A stretch of 64,000 nucleotides of DNA, from contig JARUPY010000538.1 in NCBI GenBank assembly GCA_029817715.1, positions 4,278,001 through 4,342,000 on the forward strand, read 5' to 3'. The stretch comes from Melastoma dodecandrum (lineage: Eukaryota > Streptophyta > Magnoliopsida > Myrtales > Melastomataceae). Made by a program: the position numbers and the translations under genes. Position 1 is the stretch's first letter; each line of letters starts with the position of its first letter. The notes below the pieces were generated by a model. It had not been told where the DNA came from. It did not search any database and saw only the letters and a list, made by a program, of their open reading frames with translations. Positions 1 to 12,478 of this stretch are shown here, one piece after another.

Positions 1-337
1 TGAGATTCATAGGAGAAATCCTTATGTGACCACGAGCAACAAAGTATTGCAGAAGAAAGACTCCTCTGCAGAACACAAACCTACAAAGCATATGCTTAAT
101 CCACCTAGTCAATCTCCAAATCCAACACAAACATTACTGTTTCTAGAACGAAGTCTTAAAACTTGCTTTACAGAAAGCTGTACATATAGCAGGCATCTCC
201 CCAAAAAAAGTCAGATATCCTCCTCACCTGCGACCGGGCACTTTCAGATGATTCGAAACTCAATGACTGAAGCCATGGAAATTGTGGCCTGAGTCAGGGA
301 GAGAGTTCATTCCATCCTGAGATGAGCAGCTCACTTC
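1..337. other. 3' flank of the CBP60 gene
   Basis: Non-coding DNA directly downstream of the minus-strand CBP60 stop codon; it probably includes its 3' UTR. No other feature seen. Confidence 0.5.
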
Positions 338-3300
338 CTATTCCTCCAATTCAACAATCCTTGCTCGCCTCTCAGCAGCTTTCTTCCTAATGAAAAAACC
401 CCATCTCATCGCTGCCTTGATTTTCAGCCAACCAACAACAGCTTTGCCTGAACGTGAGCGGTCTTCGTCAAACGGCTGAGGAGTATGCATGTATGATGGA
501 AACCCAAAACCATCCTCGGGGACATTAATGGCAGCATGACCGCCCGTACTGAAAAGTCGGAGCAAATCCTGCATATCATCATTCTCCAGCATCTCTTGAC
601 TCCGCATACGGATTTCTTCTTCAGTTAATAATTCAATATCACCCTGCTCTCTGTTGCTAGACCAGTCATCAAAATAATTTAAGCTTGATGATCGAATCAT
701 ACTATTAAACTGGAATCCCGTTGATAGTGGGGGCCCGAGGCCTAAGCCAACACTGCTATCATTTCTAGAACTTTGCACAGGATTGCCTCCAAATTGGTCA
801 TGCTGAGAATATGAAGAGCCATACTGAGACCGATGATTGGCAGTGCTGATTTGAGATGATGTGGAATATCTTCCTGTATTATCATCATTATACCCTGTAA
901 AAGAGGGTTGCCAATCTGAGTAGGAAAGACTTCAATTCTATCAGAGAGACCAAACAATGAAATCCAGCAGCAATGTGGTTGCCGAACTACTCTCACTAGA
1001 GAAAGAAAAGCGTTGGTGCGCAAGATGATAGTGAAGGAAATGTAGGAGGGAAAATCGCAGAAGGCATGTTGACAGAGGTATTCTTGAAAAACAAACTATA
1101 CTGCATATTAACAAATGCCCACCTTCAACAGTCAAATCTGAGTCAGATGAAGGCTGTTCAGAAGTAAACGAAAGTGGTATTCTGGGCAATTTCAGCTGCT
1201 GATCTACAGCAGAAGAGTAATCTAGTGTCCCAGCCTGAGGGTCATTCCGCGAAGAGCGTCTTACTTGCTTGAAGTTCAAAAGTGACTTTCCATCATATTC
1301 TATAACATCGTTCCAATTGTCATACGCCTTCTTCACCAAAGTATCCACAAAAACCTACAAACCACGAGAAATTGGAGACTTAGGAAGAAAGGGACATCTA
1401 CTTGGGGTACAAGAATTGATAGAACCAATAGATGATAAAAAGAAAATTATAGTCTAGCATCTGATACAATAAAAAAAAAACAAATAACTAGATGAAGATT
1501 TCATACAGACCAACCTTCTCACTCTCAGTAAGAGAATCGGCAGTCTGATACTGGTCCCCAGAGATAAATCCATTCAGCTCATAGATGTCGTTGAAGACCA
1601 CTCCTACACTTTTGTTATCCTCAGGATAGTAAACATAGAGTTTTCCGCCGAGCACACAAGTCTTTGCATGCTCCAAGAGAGCATCCCACATCCTGTTGGA
1701 CATCCCACTTCCAAGGATCTGCAAGATAATGCCCATTGTAAGAATGGTATATCTCCTTTTGCCATGCCAAAATGAAATGAACATTAAGTCCTCACACCAA
1801 CTCACAAAAGTTTTAAGTCCACTTACATTCCTTAATTTCTGAGAATCTCTGACAACAAGGCGAAGAAAATCTTCAACAGTGAATATGCCTTTACCATTCA
1901 GCCTCTTGTGAAATGATCCATCTTTTCCAATCTTTTCTAATCTCCACACTTCATCATTCAATGCGGGGGGATAGTGTTTCTTGTACACTGCAAAGTTCAA
2001 ACCGAAATTCACGACCGACTGTTTTCAAGGACAATGCCAATAGTACCAATTTTACCCAATACAATAAACCTACATTCTCCTCTGTGATCCTTGACAGTAA
2101 AAGCTTCTGTCTTAGCCTCCCGAACGCGGATGCCTTCACAAAATCCAGAAGAAACTTTCAAGCCCAGCCGGAACTTCCTACTTCTTATCCAGCTGGAGTT
2201 ATCGGTAAAAGTCAATTCCCCAAGAGTTCCCACTCCTTCCTTGAGTGATACTTGCAAGTCCCCTGTGAGCAATGGCCGTTTCCCCTCTCTTTCTTTCACA
2301 ACGTGGCTTTCAAATTCTTCTTGGGACCACCCCTCCTCATCTTCATTGTTAAACTCACCTTCTAGTACAACGACATCTAATTTAATTGAGGATTCAGGCC
2401 CAGATGTGACGACAAGGCCAGAGTTAACATCAACTAAAACCACATGGATGGCAGCACCCCGCTCTCCCTCAATTTTTCCTCCAGTAAAGAGGGGAAGAGA
2501 CAATCGCGATTTGAACTGAAGCTGCAAGTTTCTTCCATCTGGACCTTCAATTGTCTTTGGCGACACCCTGAAAATATAAAAGTACTTATAAAAAAAACTA
2601 TAAAAGTAGAATTTCGCATCAACAAGCTGAAATGAGATGTCAAAGGCCAATTAAAATTACCATATTATAATAAAACTACACAACTGATCAATGGTCACGA
2701 AAAATTTCTCCAATAACACAGCAATCAAATGTTTATAAACAATTCTAAGCATGCATAAGCTCCATACCTCCCACTGAGCCTTGCGGGCCCTATCTTTGCC
2801 AAGGCTCGTTCAACTTCTTCACTGACCTGCATAAGTCCATAACAACTTTAAATGTAACCAAAAGTGTAAAGGAACTCTTTTTATCTGGGAATTAGATCAG
2901 TTATGCTCCGCTGATTTAAAAAAAAAAAAAAAGAACAAATCTCTGAGTCTACAGAAATTAAGCAGAGGAACAATGCCCTCTCAGGTACGGAAATAAATGT
3001 ACATGACACTAAGAAATGAAGAAGTCCCAAGCTTTCCACGATAGTCAAAGAAGTCACAGTAAAGCAGTATCTATGGATTGATGGGACTTGCAGTAAGTCA
3101 AAGTAAAGCACCGGTAAATATGAAAAGACAACATTGGATTGAGACAAAATGAAAGGACTATGGCCAGTATACCACTCTACGAAGAATAGGTTCCAGTGAT
3201 GAGCACAACTTCTGCAGACTGTCAACCTTGAGAGCTTCAACAATTACACTGCAAAATAATTAAAATGGCAGGAAATCATCACTGGCTTGACAACATGGTT

Positions 3301-3616
3301 AACACATATAAATGTCGCAATTCAAGCACGAATTTAAGAACAACAGGAATAGCTCTTTACATATGAGGCAGAAAAAAGTCTCAAAGAAGGGGCAACAGCA
3401 ACACTCATGGTGACTACACGAGCCACTCAGCGATGGCAGAGAAAGGAACATCACACTCTCTTACCCAAAACAAATTTATGCCCCTGAGAAAAGGAACTAT
3501 TACCTGGCAAGAGCAGGGCGCTTCCGCTCTGGCTGCTCATCCTCACCATCCAGGGTCCTCTTCCCACGATTATTCATGGAGTTTGTTCTATCAAAATACC
3601 GGGTAGGCCTCTGCAT
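338..3616 (-). CDS. CBP60: CBP60-family calmodulin-binding protein, 8 exons
   Basis: Plant-specific nuclear calmodulin-binding transcription factor family; members act in salicylic-acid and immune regulation. Exons on the minus strand: 3616-3504, 3248-3173, 2826-2768, 2567-2074, 1987-1827, 1718-1515, 1354-1123, 894-338. All junctions are GT-AG and all phases agree, giving 631 residues, usual for the family. The start ATG at 3614-3616 opens [10 protein letters not shown], followed by a basic KRTL...ERKRPALA segment (probable nuclear signal), then [15 protein letters not shown]. The central conserved block (about residues 80-370) contains [68 protein letters not shown] and YVYYPED. The C-terminal exon (around residues 540-630) is Ser/Asn rich and ends in a basic helix-like [18 protein letters not shown], a plausible calmodulin-binding segment as in CBP60a-d. 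It looks intact. I favour the CBP60B/C/D subclade over SARD1/CBP60g because of the conserved N-terminus. Confidence 0.93.
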
Positions 3617-4745
3617 TTCAGGGCTTCTAACAGAATCCCAAAACAATCCCGATTTCTTTCGAACTGAAGAACCCCTACCCCACAAGAAACCCACCTATTA
3701 CAGACACTAAATCAGATCTAGCCAACTCAAAATCCACCTCACCGAGTCATAAACGAATCCCCCCCCCCCCCTCTAACAAACAACCCACCAAATCAAAGGG
3801 TCCAAATAAGAGAATTTACAAAAAAATGTAAAAATTTAAAAGAAAAAGCTAATCCAGACGACCCCAACTACAAAAAGAAAAAGGGGAAGGGAGAAAGCAC
3901 CAATCTTTCCGTCAAGATGATCATTAATTAATCAACCGAAGGGGAAACGACGGAGCAAGAAGCAAAAAGGGGGAGTTTTTTAAATTACCGCTGCAAACCA
4001 GGCGAAAAGAAGGAAAAGAGGGGTTGATGACGGTTTTGGGGGGAGGGGGAGGAACCGAATTTTCCTGGATCGAGAGGGCGAGGACGAGGAGGAGTCCGTG
4101 TTCACGAATCCGTCAGATGTACCTCACTCTTTCTTCCGGACAACCCTCGTGAAAGAGAACTAGGCCCATATAAAGAGAACCAGTCCACCTTAACAACTGA
4201 CTGGTCAGCTACGGGCTGGGATCACCTGTTGTCCGATGCACGGTTTGCCAAACGTGCGCACGCATCTCCCCTCCTCCTTAAGGGAAATAAAGGACCAAAA
4301 ATTAGAGTGAACTCGGCTATTGAGGAGAGCAGTGCAACCAAACATGTAGCTTTGTTGCGGCAAATTTTCTTTTGTTATTTACGGGTAAATATTTTATAAA
4401 ATTAAAAAGAAACTTTAACTCGCTAGCTATCATCAACGACCAAGCTAGCATTGATCTCATACTCATTGTCACACACTACCCTTTCACTCGTTTTTTTTTT
4501 TTTTACAGAAGATCAACTTTTCAAAACTCGTTTTTAAAAAACTTAATCAAAATAATTTTAGAAAGCAAATTTTTATAAGCAGGGAACTCAAGAATTCGAC
4601 TCTCATTCACCCAACAATTCGTCTTTTGATAAAAAATGGAATAAAAAAAAACGAGTTTTGAAAACTGATCGCACCAGCGGCGACAAATATGTAATTTTAA
4701 GTGGACGAAAATGTCTTTAAAATCAACGTTATATTTTTTACAATC
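3617..4745. other. CBP60 upstream region
   Basis: Holds the 5' UTR and promoter of the minus-strand CBP60 gene. GC-rich 5' UTR-like sequence lies around 4010-4150; further upstream is AT-rich. No coding sequence supported. Confidence 0.4.
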
Positions 4746-5489
4746 TAGGGGTGAGCAGGTTCCAGGTTTCCAGGTTCGGGACGTGGAACCTGGACCCTAC
4801 CCTATAATGTCCGGTTCTTAATTTTTAGAACCTAGAACCTACCCGATTAATCAAAGACTCACCCAAGAACCTACCCTTTCGGTTCTGGTACAGGTTCCGG
4901 TTCTGTTTCGGTTCTATTGGCGGCGTCGCCCTCTGAGTTTCAATTCTGGTTCGGTCAACGGCATCGCCCTATGAGCGATTCGTGTTTCGATTCTGATTAA
5001 GACACCCAAACAGATGATCCAGAGCACCAACGCCTCAAATTACATCAAAATCAAAATCCAAACCCCTCAGAATCACCCCCTGACCGGCTATGTTCAGACA
5101 AAAAGAACTTTTAAGAAAATATTCCCATCACCCACGGCTCAACCTAACCTAACCCAGAAAGAATCGTAAATAAAAATTGACAAGGCAAGGCGGGGAAGAA
5201 GGGAAAAAGTAGATTAGGAGCTGACTTACCGTAAGAAACCGTAACCCCTGGAACTGTTTGATGAAGACGTTGTTGTGAAGAGGGGGATAATTGTTTGTGG
5301 TTGGGTAAAATTTAAGTTAGGTTCCAAGTTCTCCAGGTTGGTTCAGGGGGGAGAACCTGGTACCGCCGGTTTTGTAAAATTTAGAGCCTAGAACCTACCC
5401 GATCTATTCGAGAACCTGTACTGACACCGACCTTATGGTACCAGTTCCGACAGGTTCCTGGTTTTACCCGGAAACTATGCTCACCCCTA
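4746..5489. mobile_element. non-autonomous hAT-like element
   Basis: A 744-bp segment bounded by a perfect 12-bp terminal inverted repeat TAGGGGTGAGCA (left 4746-4757; right, inverted, 5478-5489). The TAGGGGTG end and the many subterminal copies of GGTTCC/GGAACC are typical of plant hAT-derived MITEs. Flanks (ttacaatc left, aatccacc right) do not form a clean 8-bp duplication, so the insertion is old or the ends are slightly off. No transposase coding is present. Confidence 0.7.
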
Positions 5490-6111
5490 AATCCACCCAC
5501 TCAAACACCTTGTGCTTAATTTCCCACGCCAAAGGCCCTACGAAATTACCACTCGTCAACCTCGACTTCAGCTTCCTCCGACCGACCCTCGCCCCAAGAA
5601 TTTCATCATCCCCTTGTCAATAAACACTCAAAGCTATCGGCCAGATCATATCCAAACAATCCTCGTGCCCCATGCCCTCAAACTCATCAACCCAACTCCT
5701 GTAGTTATTCTCCAATTATGTGGTTGTGCAAATGGTGGTCATTGGGAAAGAACGGCGGTTGGCAAACACTTTGAACATGACATTCTGACCATCCACAGAA
5801 TATGCATCATTCCTTCTTCAAACCAAAACCATGACAGGTAGATATCATGAGTTTAGGTGGTATAGGTGGTTCGATCTACATTTGGGAAAAGGGAGATATT
5901 CCCTGGAAGGACAGCTCAAACTTTCTGCTCCTGTCTGATGGCAAGACAAAATATGCGCTTCCACTCCGGTGTTTCTTGGATTTCTGAAAGTAAAGAGGTA
6001 AACAGGAGGGAGAAGAATCCCACAGGGATTTCTGCATCAAACAGGGGCCTAGGACGAGTGAACAAGCGGGCACCAGTTTGATAACCTTCTCACAAAAGCA
6101 GTAACCACATC
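5490..6111. other. 3' flank of the FGGY kinase gene
   Basis: Non-coding; probably contains the 3' UTR of the minus-strand FGGY kinase gene. No other feature seen. Confidence 0.4.
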
Positions 6112-8375
6112 TCATGCCAAAGCTTCGGCTATGATGGAACGCTGAGATAGCTGTTGCTCATGCAGATCACGGAATATCCTGTATTTGGCATCATGGTACT
6201 TCTTTACCCGGGGGTCTCCACTTGGTTGGATGACCTGAGAAAAAAGGGTGACGAGCTCGTCAGGGTTCAGAGGATGGCATCATCACGAGCAACGCTGCAA
6301 ACTCATTCCATGTCAGCTCCCAAGCATATCCTTCCAAGAATTGTGTGATTTGATTGGGATCCTCCAACTCCCCCAATCAGAGGGCAATGGATCAATACCA
6401 ACACTTAGGCATACCTGACCCGGTGCACTTAGGGCCTTCATAGCTTCGACGAGAGTCGAGTACCTCTTTGCTGCAACTGCACCAAGAATAGCAGCACCCA
6501 AAAGAACAGATTCGTTTTCTCTGGGAAGAATAATAGGACAACCTGCAAAACCCATAGAACTGGATAAGCCTGCGACCAACAGTAAAGGGTGTCTCAAATG
6601 AAAAGTAAGCAAGCACTGCTATACCTATGATGTCGGCATGCTCTTGAAGGAACAGGGAATTCTTGGCCAAGCCTCCACAAGCTAGCAAAGCATTAATCTG
6701 TCAACAGGTAGATGCTTGAATCTTCAAACCATGTTGTGAACTTTCAATTCATTTGCAGACACTATGTTATGTTCTTGAAAGTAAACATAAAAGAACTTCA
6801 AAGCTTAAATAAAACGGATTAATGTGGCAAAAGGTTCAGCAGCATTACTAAATCGCCATAAGCCAAATGAAATGCGATAGACAAACTACTAGCATAAAAA
6901 CCAATCACGCTATTTATCAAATTTTAAAAGTCGCTTCCTCCTGCAAATATATTCTCCAGTAGCTATCAGTACATTCCAACTGTTCAAGGTTCTAACATCT
7001 TACTTTGTGACCATTGGCATTGCAGTGCTCAACAATGTGACGAGTACCGTATGCGAGGCCTTGAACAGCTGCAAGGTATTGAACAGCCAAGTGCTTTTCA
7101 CTAGAATCAAGTGTCATCCCACAAACCACACCTTTCATGTTCGGATCAGCAATGGGAGACCTATATCAACTTCTTTAATGCTTAAGCAGTTCACCACCCA
7201 AATTAGAGCTGTTAATTAGTCACATTAGGCACGCATGATACCTGTTCCCATGAAAATCAGGAAGCACGTGTGTGTCTTTAGTTACGGATGCCAGAAATGG
7301 TGCATCAGAATCCCTCTTAAGTGATTCCAGCGTGTTGTTCAAGAGTTCAAACACAGATTTCTCTGGACAATAATGTCACCAAAAAAAAGCTTCGTCAGCT
7401 TCAGCTCTCAGTCTTCTTTTGTCAGCATACTGGTATCTTGTTGAACTGCGATGAGAAAAAGATAAATATCCTACTCTGTGAAGCAGCACGATTGGCAAGC
7501 AGTCGAGAAGCTGTATGGTTTTCAATTATGTGATCCAGTAAAGCACCGGTTGCACTCTGCCCACCCTCTGTGAGCCAGTATAACGGAACCATTGCTGCAT
7601 TAATGCGGAAATAAGAGACGAATGTACGGTAATGATGAACTTCAAATTAAAGCACCAAGAATGGGGATAAAAAACATTCTCTCTTCACTACCTTCTACCG
7701 CAAAGACCATTAAGGCAGGGACGAGACAAGAGGCTGCTGAAATTGTTGTCAATCCCTATTATGCTAAATGCAAACCAAGACAAGATGAACATGGAGCTGT
7801 AAATTTGAAAGATGCAATCCAAAAAGCTAGAGGACTACTTTGTGGGGATAAATTTATTAGTAGTTCATGCATTACAAAGAGAAAAATGTCAAACCATGCA
7901 GACACTTTTGGAGATCTCAGGAACACCAATTTTTGGAACCTTACCTGACCAGAAGGGTCCCCACACCCCTGGAATAAATAACTTGCTTCTGGATACAGCC
8001 ATGTGACAATTAGAGGTGCCGCATACTAAGACCATTCGATGGCATATGGCTTCATCATCATCCTCTGAGTAATATCATGAATAAAATATAGATTATGAAT
8101 GAGGACGGAAAGTGAAGTCTATCCTTTTTAGAACCATGGAGTACCTATAGTTTCAGACTGCAACTCTGGAGCACTTTCTATTACTCCAACGCCACCAGCA
8201 TGGGCATCAATTAGGGATGTTCCCACGGGAATTCCTGCCACAAGACCTAGCTCCTATTCACAAGAATTTTAAATACAAGTTAACATACATCATTTATCTT
8301 TAGTAAATATGAAATACCATCACTCTTTACAATGATCTCTCTCGTCAAATAGCATAAAGACTGCAAAGCACTTGC

Positions 8376-8437
8376 CTTTGCAGCAAGTGAAGTAAGACCA
8401 TTTCCCAGAGGATGGCCAGGAAAGGCTACACTTCTCC
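8376..8437 (-). other. FGGY exon 7 followed by a GC-AG intron
   Basis: Exon 7 encodes the GRSVAFPGHPLGNG segment and ends AAAG|GCAAGT, the standard sequence of a plant GC-type 5' splice site. The next exon begins GAGCTAGG after TTGTGAATAG. The reading frame and conserved protein sequence require this junction. Confidence 0.75.
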
Positions 8438-9659
8438 CTGTTAACATCGACAACTGAGGATCAAAAAGTCCTGCCATCTATATAAGAAATGAAGGCTAAA
8501 ACCATCATCAAGCAGATGCAGCATCAGCAAAAGTCAGTGCAAACGCTTCCAACATGTTAAACGTTTCAGCAGTTCAATATAGAAAATAAAAAATATATAT
8601 TTTACAAACCAGGGCAGCTCTTCATGCACTAATGGCATAACATCAAGAGAAAGTCTTCTCAATTTTTTAAAAGGCATGCAACAAGGTAACTTTGAGAAAT
8701 ACCAGTTTCTTGCAAGATTAATATGCAGCTTTCAGTTCATCATAGGCATAAAATATGCATAAAGTTGATATAGTTCTGAATATCACCATTTGCAGAAGAT
8801 AGAGGAGGCCATCTAGTATCAATTTTAGCATGGTGTGCATCAACAAGATCCCCGAGGCCAATCTCCTCCCAGAAATCATCATCCCAACCACAGGCTTCCA
8901 TATCACGAGAATCCTTTTCATTGATCATCGCCGAGATAGGTCCATTTGCACACAGTAGTGCAAAGACTGTGGGTGTCATCACAAGTAGCACTGGAAATAG
9001 AACCAAAACAAAGGTCACAGAAGCATCATTACCACATCATTTATTAATGGAGATAGCAAGAAACATACCGATATGACAACCAGTCACTCAAATCCATCCA
9101 CCTAAATGCCATTGACCACGACTCTTGCAAGTTTTCTTTCACCCACAAAAGCTAGAAGAAGAAGAAGAAAAAGGAGAAGGCTGGCATTAAAAAGCATCCA
9201 AAAAGAATAGTGCTCCAACCAACTTCGTCAGATATAAACAAATGTACCATAAGAAAGTACTACCCAGTCATAAAACATCATTTTATTCCCTCCTCAATCA
9301 GTCACAAAGTATCCATAGAAAGCAAACATAAGCAGAACCTTTGATAGATCATCTGAAGTCAGAAGAAAAATCACGCTGAAAAGAAGAGGTTTTAAGATGG
9401 GAGGCACCTTTGGTGGTTGCATTTCTGGGGAAAGCGCTCCACCACAATATTGCAGGACTGGGGATTTACTAGAATTAATCTTTTCAGCTTGCTTAACAGC
9501 TCTATGATCCATCCAGACAATTACATTCCTTCTTGAATCACCACTCAAAGAAACCGTAACCGGAGAACCATCACCGTCAACAGCAACTACAGCAATAGGT
9601 ATTAATCTCATCAATCCACAGATTATACATATGCTCATAAATTCAATCATCGGACCAGT

Positions 9660-10700
9660 GTAGTTAAGGCGCCAAGGCGCACCCGAGGTGCACCTGAGGC
9701 GCAATCCCCCCAAATCGCCTAAGGTGCAAGGCACACCTTATTGATTAAGGCATGTAAAATAATCAAACCATGGCACAACATATTAGGCACAAGTAAATCT
9801 ATCCGAAGCTGACATTCAATCTCAGAAGACCTCTCTCTAAGCAAGGCAAGAAAGCCTTTCTATGTCACAACTACTTCAGCAATCGTCGACTCGCAATGTT
9901 ATAAAACAAGGCAGGAGTTCGCGACAAAATTTCAGCCCAGTTTAACACACAAAATTCACGTGGGCTTGTGCGACAATATCTTACAATGACAAGAATTTGA
10001 AAGGAAGGGATGAAAAAAAGTAGGATTTTTTTCCCTTATATAGTCATTACTTACAATGACAAAAAATAACCCTGGTTATTGGGTTTTTCGGGTCAAACCA
10101 AACCCATTAAATTATAATGAGAAAAACCGAAAAAAAAATCGAACCGAAATTAAAATATTAAAACCAAACCAATAAAATCAAAAACAAAAAATCCGAAATT
10201 ATCGGTTTGATTCGGTTTGAATTATCGGGTTATCAAATTTTATTGTCACCCCTACTCAAATCCTATCAACCATCAGAACAAAGGTTACCGCAGAGGACCT
10301 TGGGTGACAATTCCAAGAAACATACTCTAGGAACACAAAAAATCATCCATCCACACGGGGACCAACCAAACCTACTCAACTTCCCAAATCAAAGCTAAGG
10401 CAGACAAAAAAGTCACCATTCATTCCAACGCCATTCCATTCCAAGACACAAAAAAAGGAAAGAAAGACCCATCTGAGGGGGGTCGTTGGCTGAGGGGTGG
10501 TCGTCTGCAAGGGGCTCGTCTGGCTGAGGGGTAGTGTAGTGGGGAGAGGTCTGGGTAAGTTTTTTTAAAGAAGCCCGTTGGGCCTTACTCATGCCCTGCG
10601 CCTTGGACCAAAGCGCCTTTTGAATGGCGCCCGACGAGGGCTCAGGGCGTTGGAGCTCACCCCGTTATGCCTCAGCGCCTAGGCACGCTTTTGACTGGAC
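9660..10700. mobile_element. possible non-autonomous DNA transposon in FGGY intron 3
   Basis: Intron 3 is about 1.15 kb, by far the longest of the gene, and most of it lies between two GC-rich inverted subterminal regions with repeated AGGCGC motifs (left 9665-9745, right 10585-10690). An inner AT-rich part (about 10050-10250) carries repeated AACCGAA-type motifs and a hAT-like CACCCCTA end, possibly a nested second element. A clean target duplication was not found, so ends are approximate. Confidence 0.4.
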
Positions 10701-11374
10701 TGATCATCAGACGACACACTCAATTTTTATATAGTGCATACCAAGGGAACAAGTTGCAGCAAATCCCACCCCACTGACTTCATCACCAGATACATTCGCC
10801 AGAGAGCAGGCTGACTTCACAGCAGCACAGATAGCGTGCCAGATATCAGTTGATGATTGCTGCGAACAGAGTTTTTATCATTTGAAAACAGTTAGCATCT
10901 TGCATTGAACACTAACTAGCGAAACAATACACAAATCCAGCAGCAAGGGAAGCTAGAAAACTTTGGATACCTCGACAAAGTCACCCTCTTTCCATATTTG
11001 GATTGGACTGCTAGCGGAACCCAAGAGCTTACCCTCCTCATCGAACAAACCTGAGTGGTGCAAACAACCAGTGGGAGCCAGGAAGAAATTTCAACGTAAA
11101 ATAGAGGGGGGTGGGGGGCAATTGACATTAAGTAATCTCTGTAATCATATCAAGGAGACAGGGTCCACTCCATACACAAAGAGAGCATCAAATCCACGCC
11201 CCCGGCAAAAGGACCAACTGGGTCGCAGGAAAGATTGAAAATCCTGAGACTCATTTTTTATTTTATCAGAGAAAGAAAAAGGGAATTACCGGCACGAGCG
11301 CTGCCGGTGCCGACGTCGACGCCGAGGAAGATGGGGCGGATGGGTTGGGCAGGAGGGGTGTAAGAGGCGGCCAT

Positions 11375-12470
11375 CTCGATGACGATGGGTGGTTCGAGCC
11401 GTACGAGGTGGTGGCGATGCGGTGGTGGGGATTAAGGAGAGGAGTTGTGTCGGAGAATGACGTTGCTTTGCTTCCTTTATATTTCATCGAACGTTTCAAT
11501 CCCAATCCAGTCTCGTTTACTTTCTGTTAATCCTTACCGTCTCCTCATTCGAAGACAATATCCGAGGTTAAGAAAGACCATAAACAAAAAAAGCCCAGTT
11601 ATGTGCATTGGACTATACAAGATCTCCCATTGAGCCCATCACAGAACGACGGCGATGTGGAGCTAAGAATCGACAAGAAGCTCCCCCCCCCCCCAACCGA
11701 GAATCAAACGAGTTTCCAGGGTTCTGTTTGAAAGTCCAGAGTGAAAACAAAGATGGTGAAGTTATGAGATTTTGGTAAATATGTGGTGAGGGGAAACTGA
11801 AAGGCATGCAATCGCATTCGCATATTCTGGGAGGGGCGGGAGATGCTTTTGTCCCTTTTCTCGTCTTTCCCATTTCCCTAAATAATCGGCGTTGTCATCA
11901 TCAGAGGCACGGACAGGACTGGACAGAGTGCCACGTGTCGTGTAGATTGGCAAGCCTACGCATCCTCTTACCAGATTTTCATCTGGTGAGGAAAGAAAAG
12001 CTTTGATCTCTGCCCCCCCCCCCCTCCCGGCCGTCGTCGTCCGGCTCTGTTGTCGTCTCCGTTGGTGGGCTCTGAGTGCGGGTGTGTGGAGGCGCTCCTG
12101 TTCCCTTCTTTCAATCTCCCCCTTGTCCTCACAATCACCACCGTCCCTGACTGATCGAATCTCCCCCACGGGAAACCAAAGATTAGATTGGATCCTCTAA
12201 CTGGATTTGCCGGGTACCTTCATTGTCGTCCAGGTAATGTCTCCCGATCTGGGATTCTTGTCGAATTCACAGAAAATAAAGAAAATCGATATTTCCGGGT
12301 TTGTTTCGCGTAAAGATTCAATCTTTTAGTAGCTGGAGCGGATTGATTTGGGTAATCTCATCTGGGTGACTCATTGATGTTAGTTTAGGGGATTTTTACC
12401 TGGTTTTTTTGATATTTTTTGTTGGTGTGTCTTAATTTTTGTAGCATGTTCGATGGTCTGAGTCTGACTC
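11375..12470. promoter_or_regulatory. bidirectional FGGY / Raf-like MAPKKK promoter region
   Basis: The two genes start about 1.1 kb apart on opposite strands, so promoters and 5' UTRs share this interval. A G-box core CACGTG lies at 11932-11937 in the context CCACGTGTCG. The MAPKKK 5' UTR appears to contain an intron, 12234-12444 (CCAG|GTAATG ... TTTGTAG|CATG). Confidence 0.5.
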
Positions 12471-12478
12471 ATGTGTAA
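12446..12478 (+). other. short upstream ORF overlapping the MAPKKK start
   Basis: ATG at 12446, two bases after the proposed 5' UTR intron acceptor, opens a 10-codon frame ending TAA at 12476-12478. It overlaps the first candidate MAPKKK ATG (12471) in another frame. Confidence 0.45.

Larger units (their letters stand above)
6112..11374 (-). pseudogene. FGGY: FGGY-family carbohydrate kinase, exon 6 frameshifted
   Basis: Homologue of the plant FGGY domain-containing kinase (Arabidopsis At4g30310 type; pentulose kinase, ATP-dependent sugar phosphorylation). Exons: 11374-11290, 11050-10971, 10859-10742, 9586-9408, 9151-9069, 8990-8820, 8437-8376, 8253-8145, 8064-7945, 7594-7475, 7362-7242, 7160-7004, 6697-6625, 6542-6415, 6234-6112. 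The N-terminus has the phosphate-binding GVDVGTGSARAG; later come [36 protein letters not shown] and GCPIILPRENESVLLG. Every phase fits except exon 6, where the expected H-A-H-M-Q-Q stretch between YLG and INEKD is replaced by 4 nt, a net loss of 14 nt that brings TGA (8918-8920) into frame. Exon 6 also ends in G|AT where GT is expected. With 14 nt restored the protein would be about 580 residues, the family's usual length. Intron 7 has a GC donor. Either a recent pseudogene or an assembly error. Confidence 0.85.
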
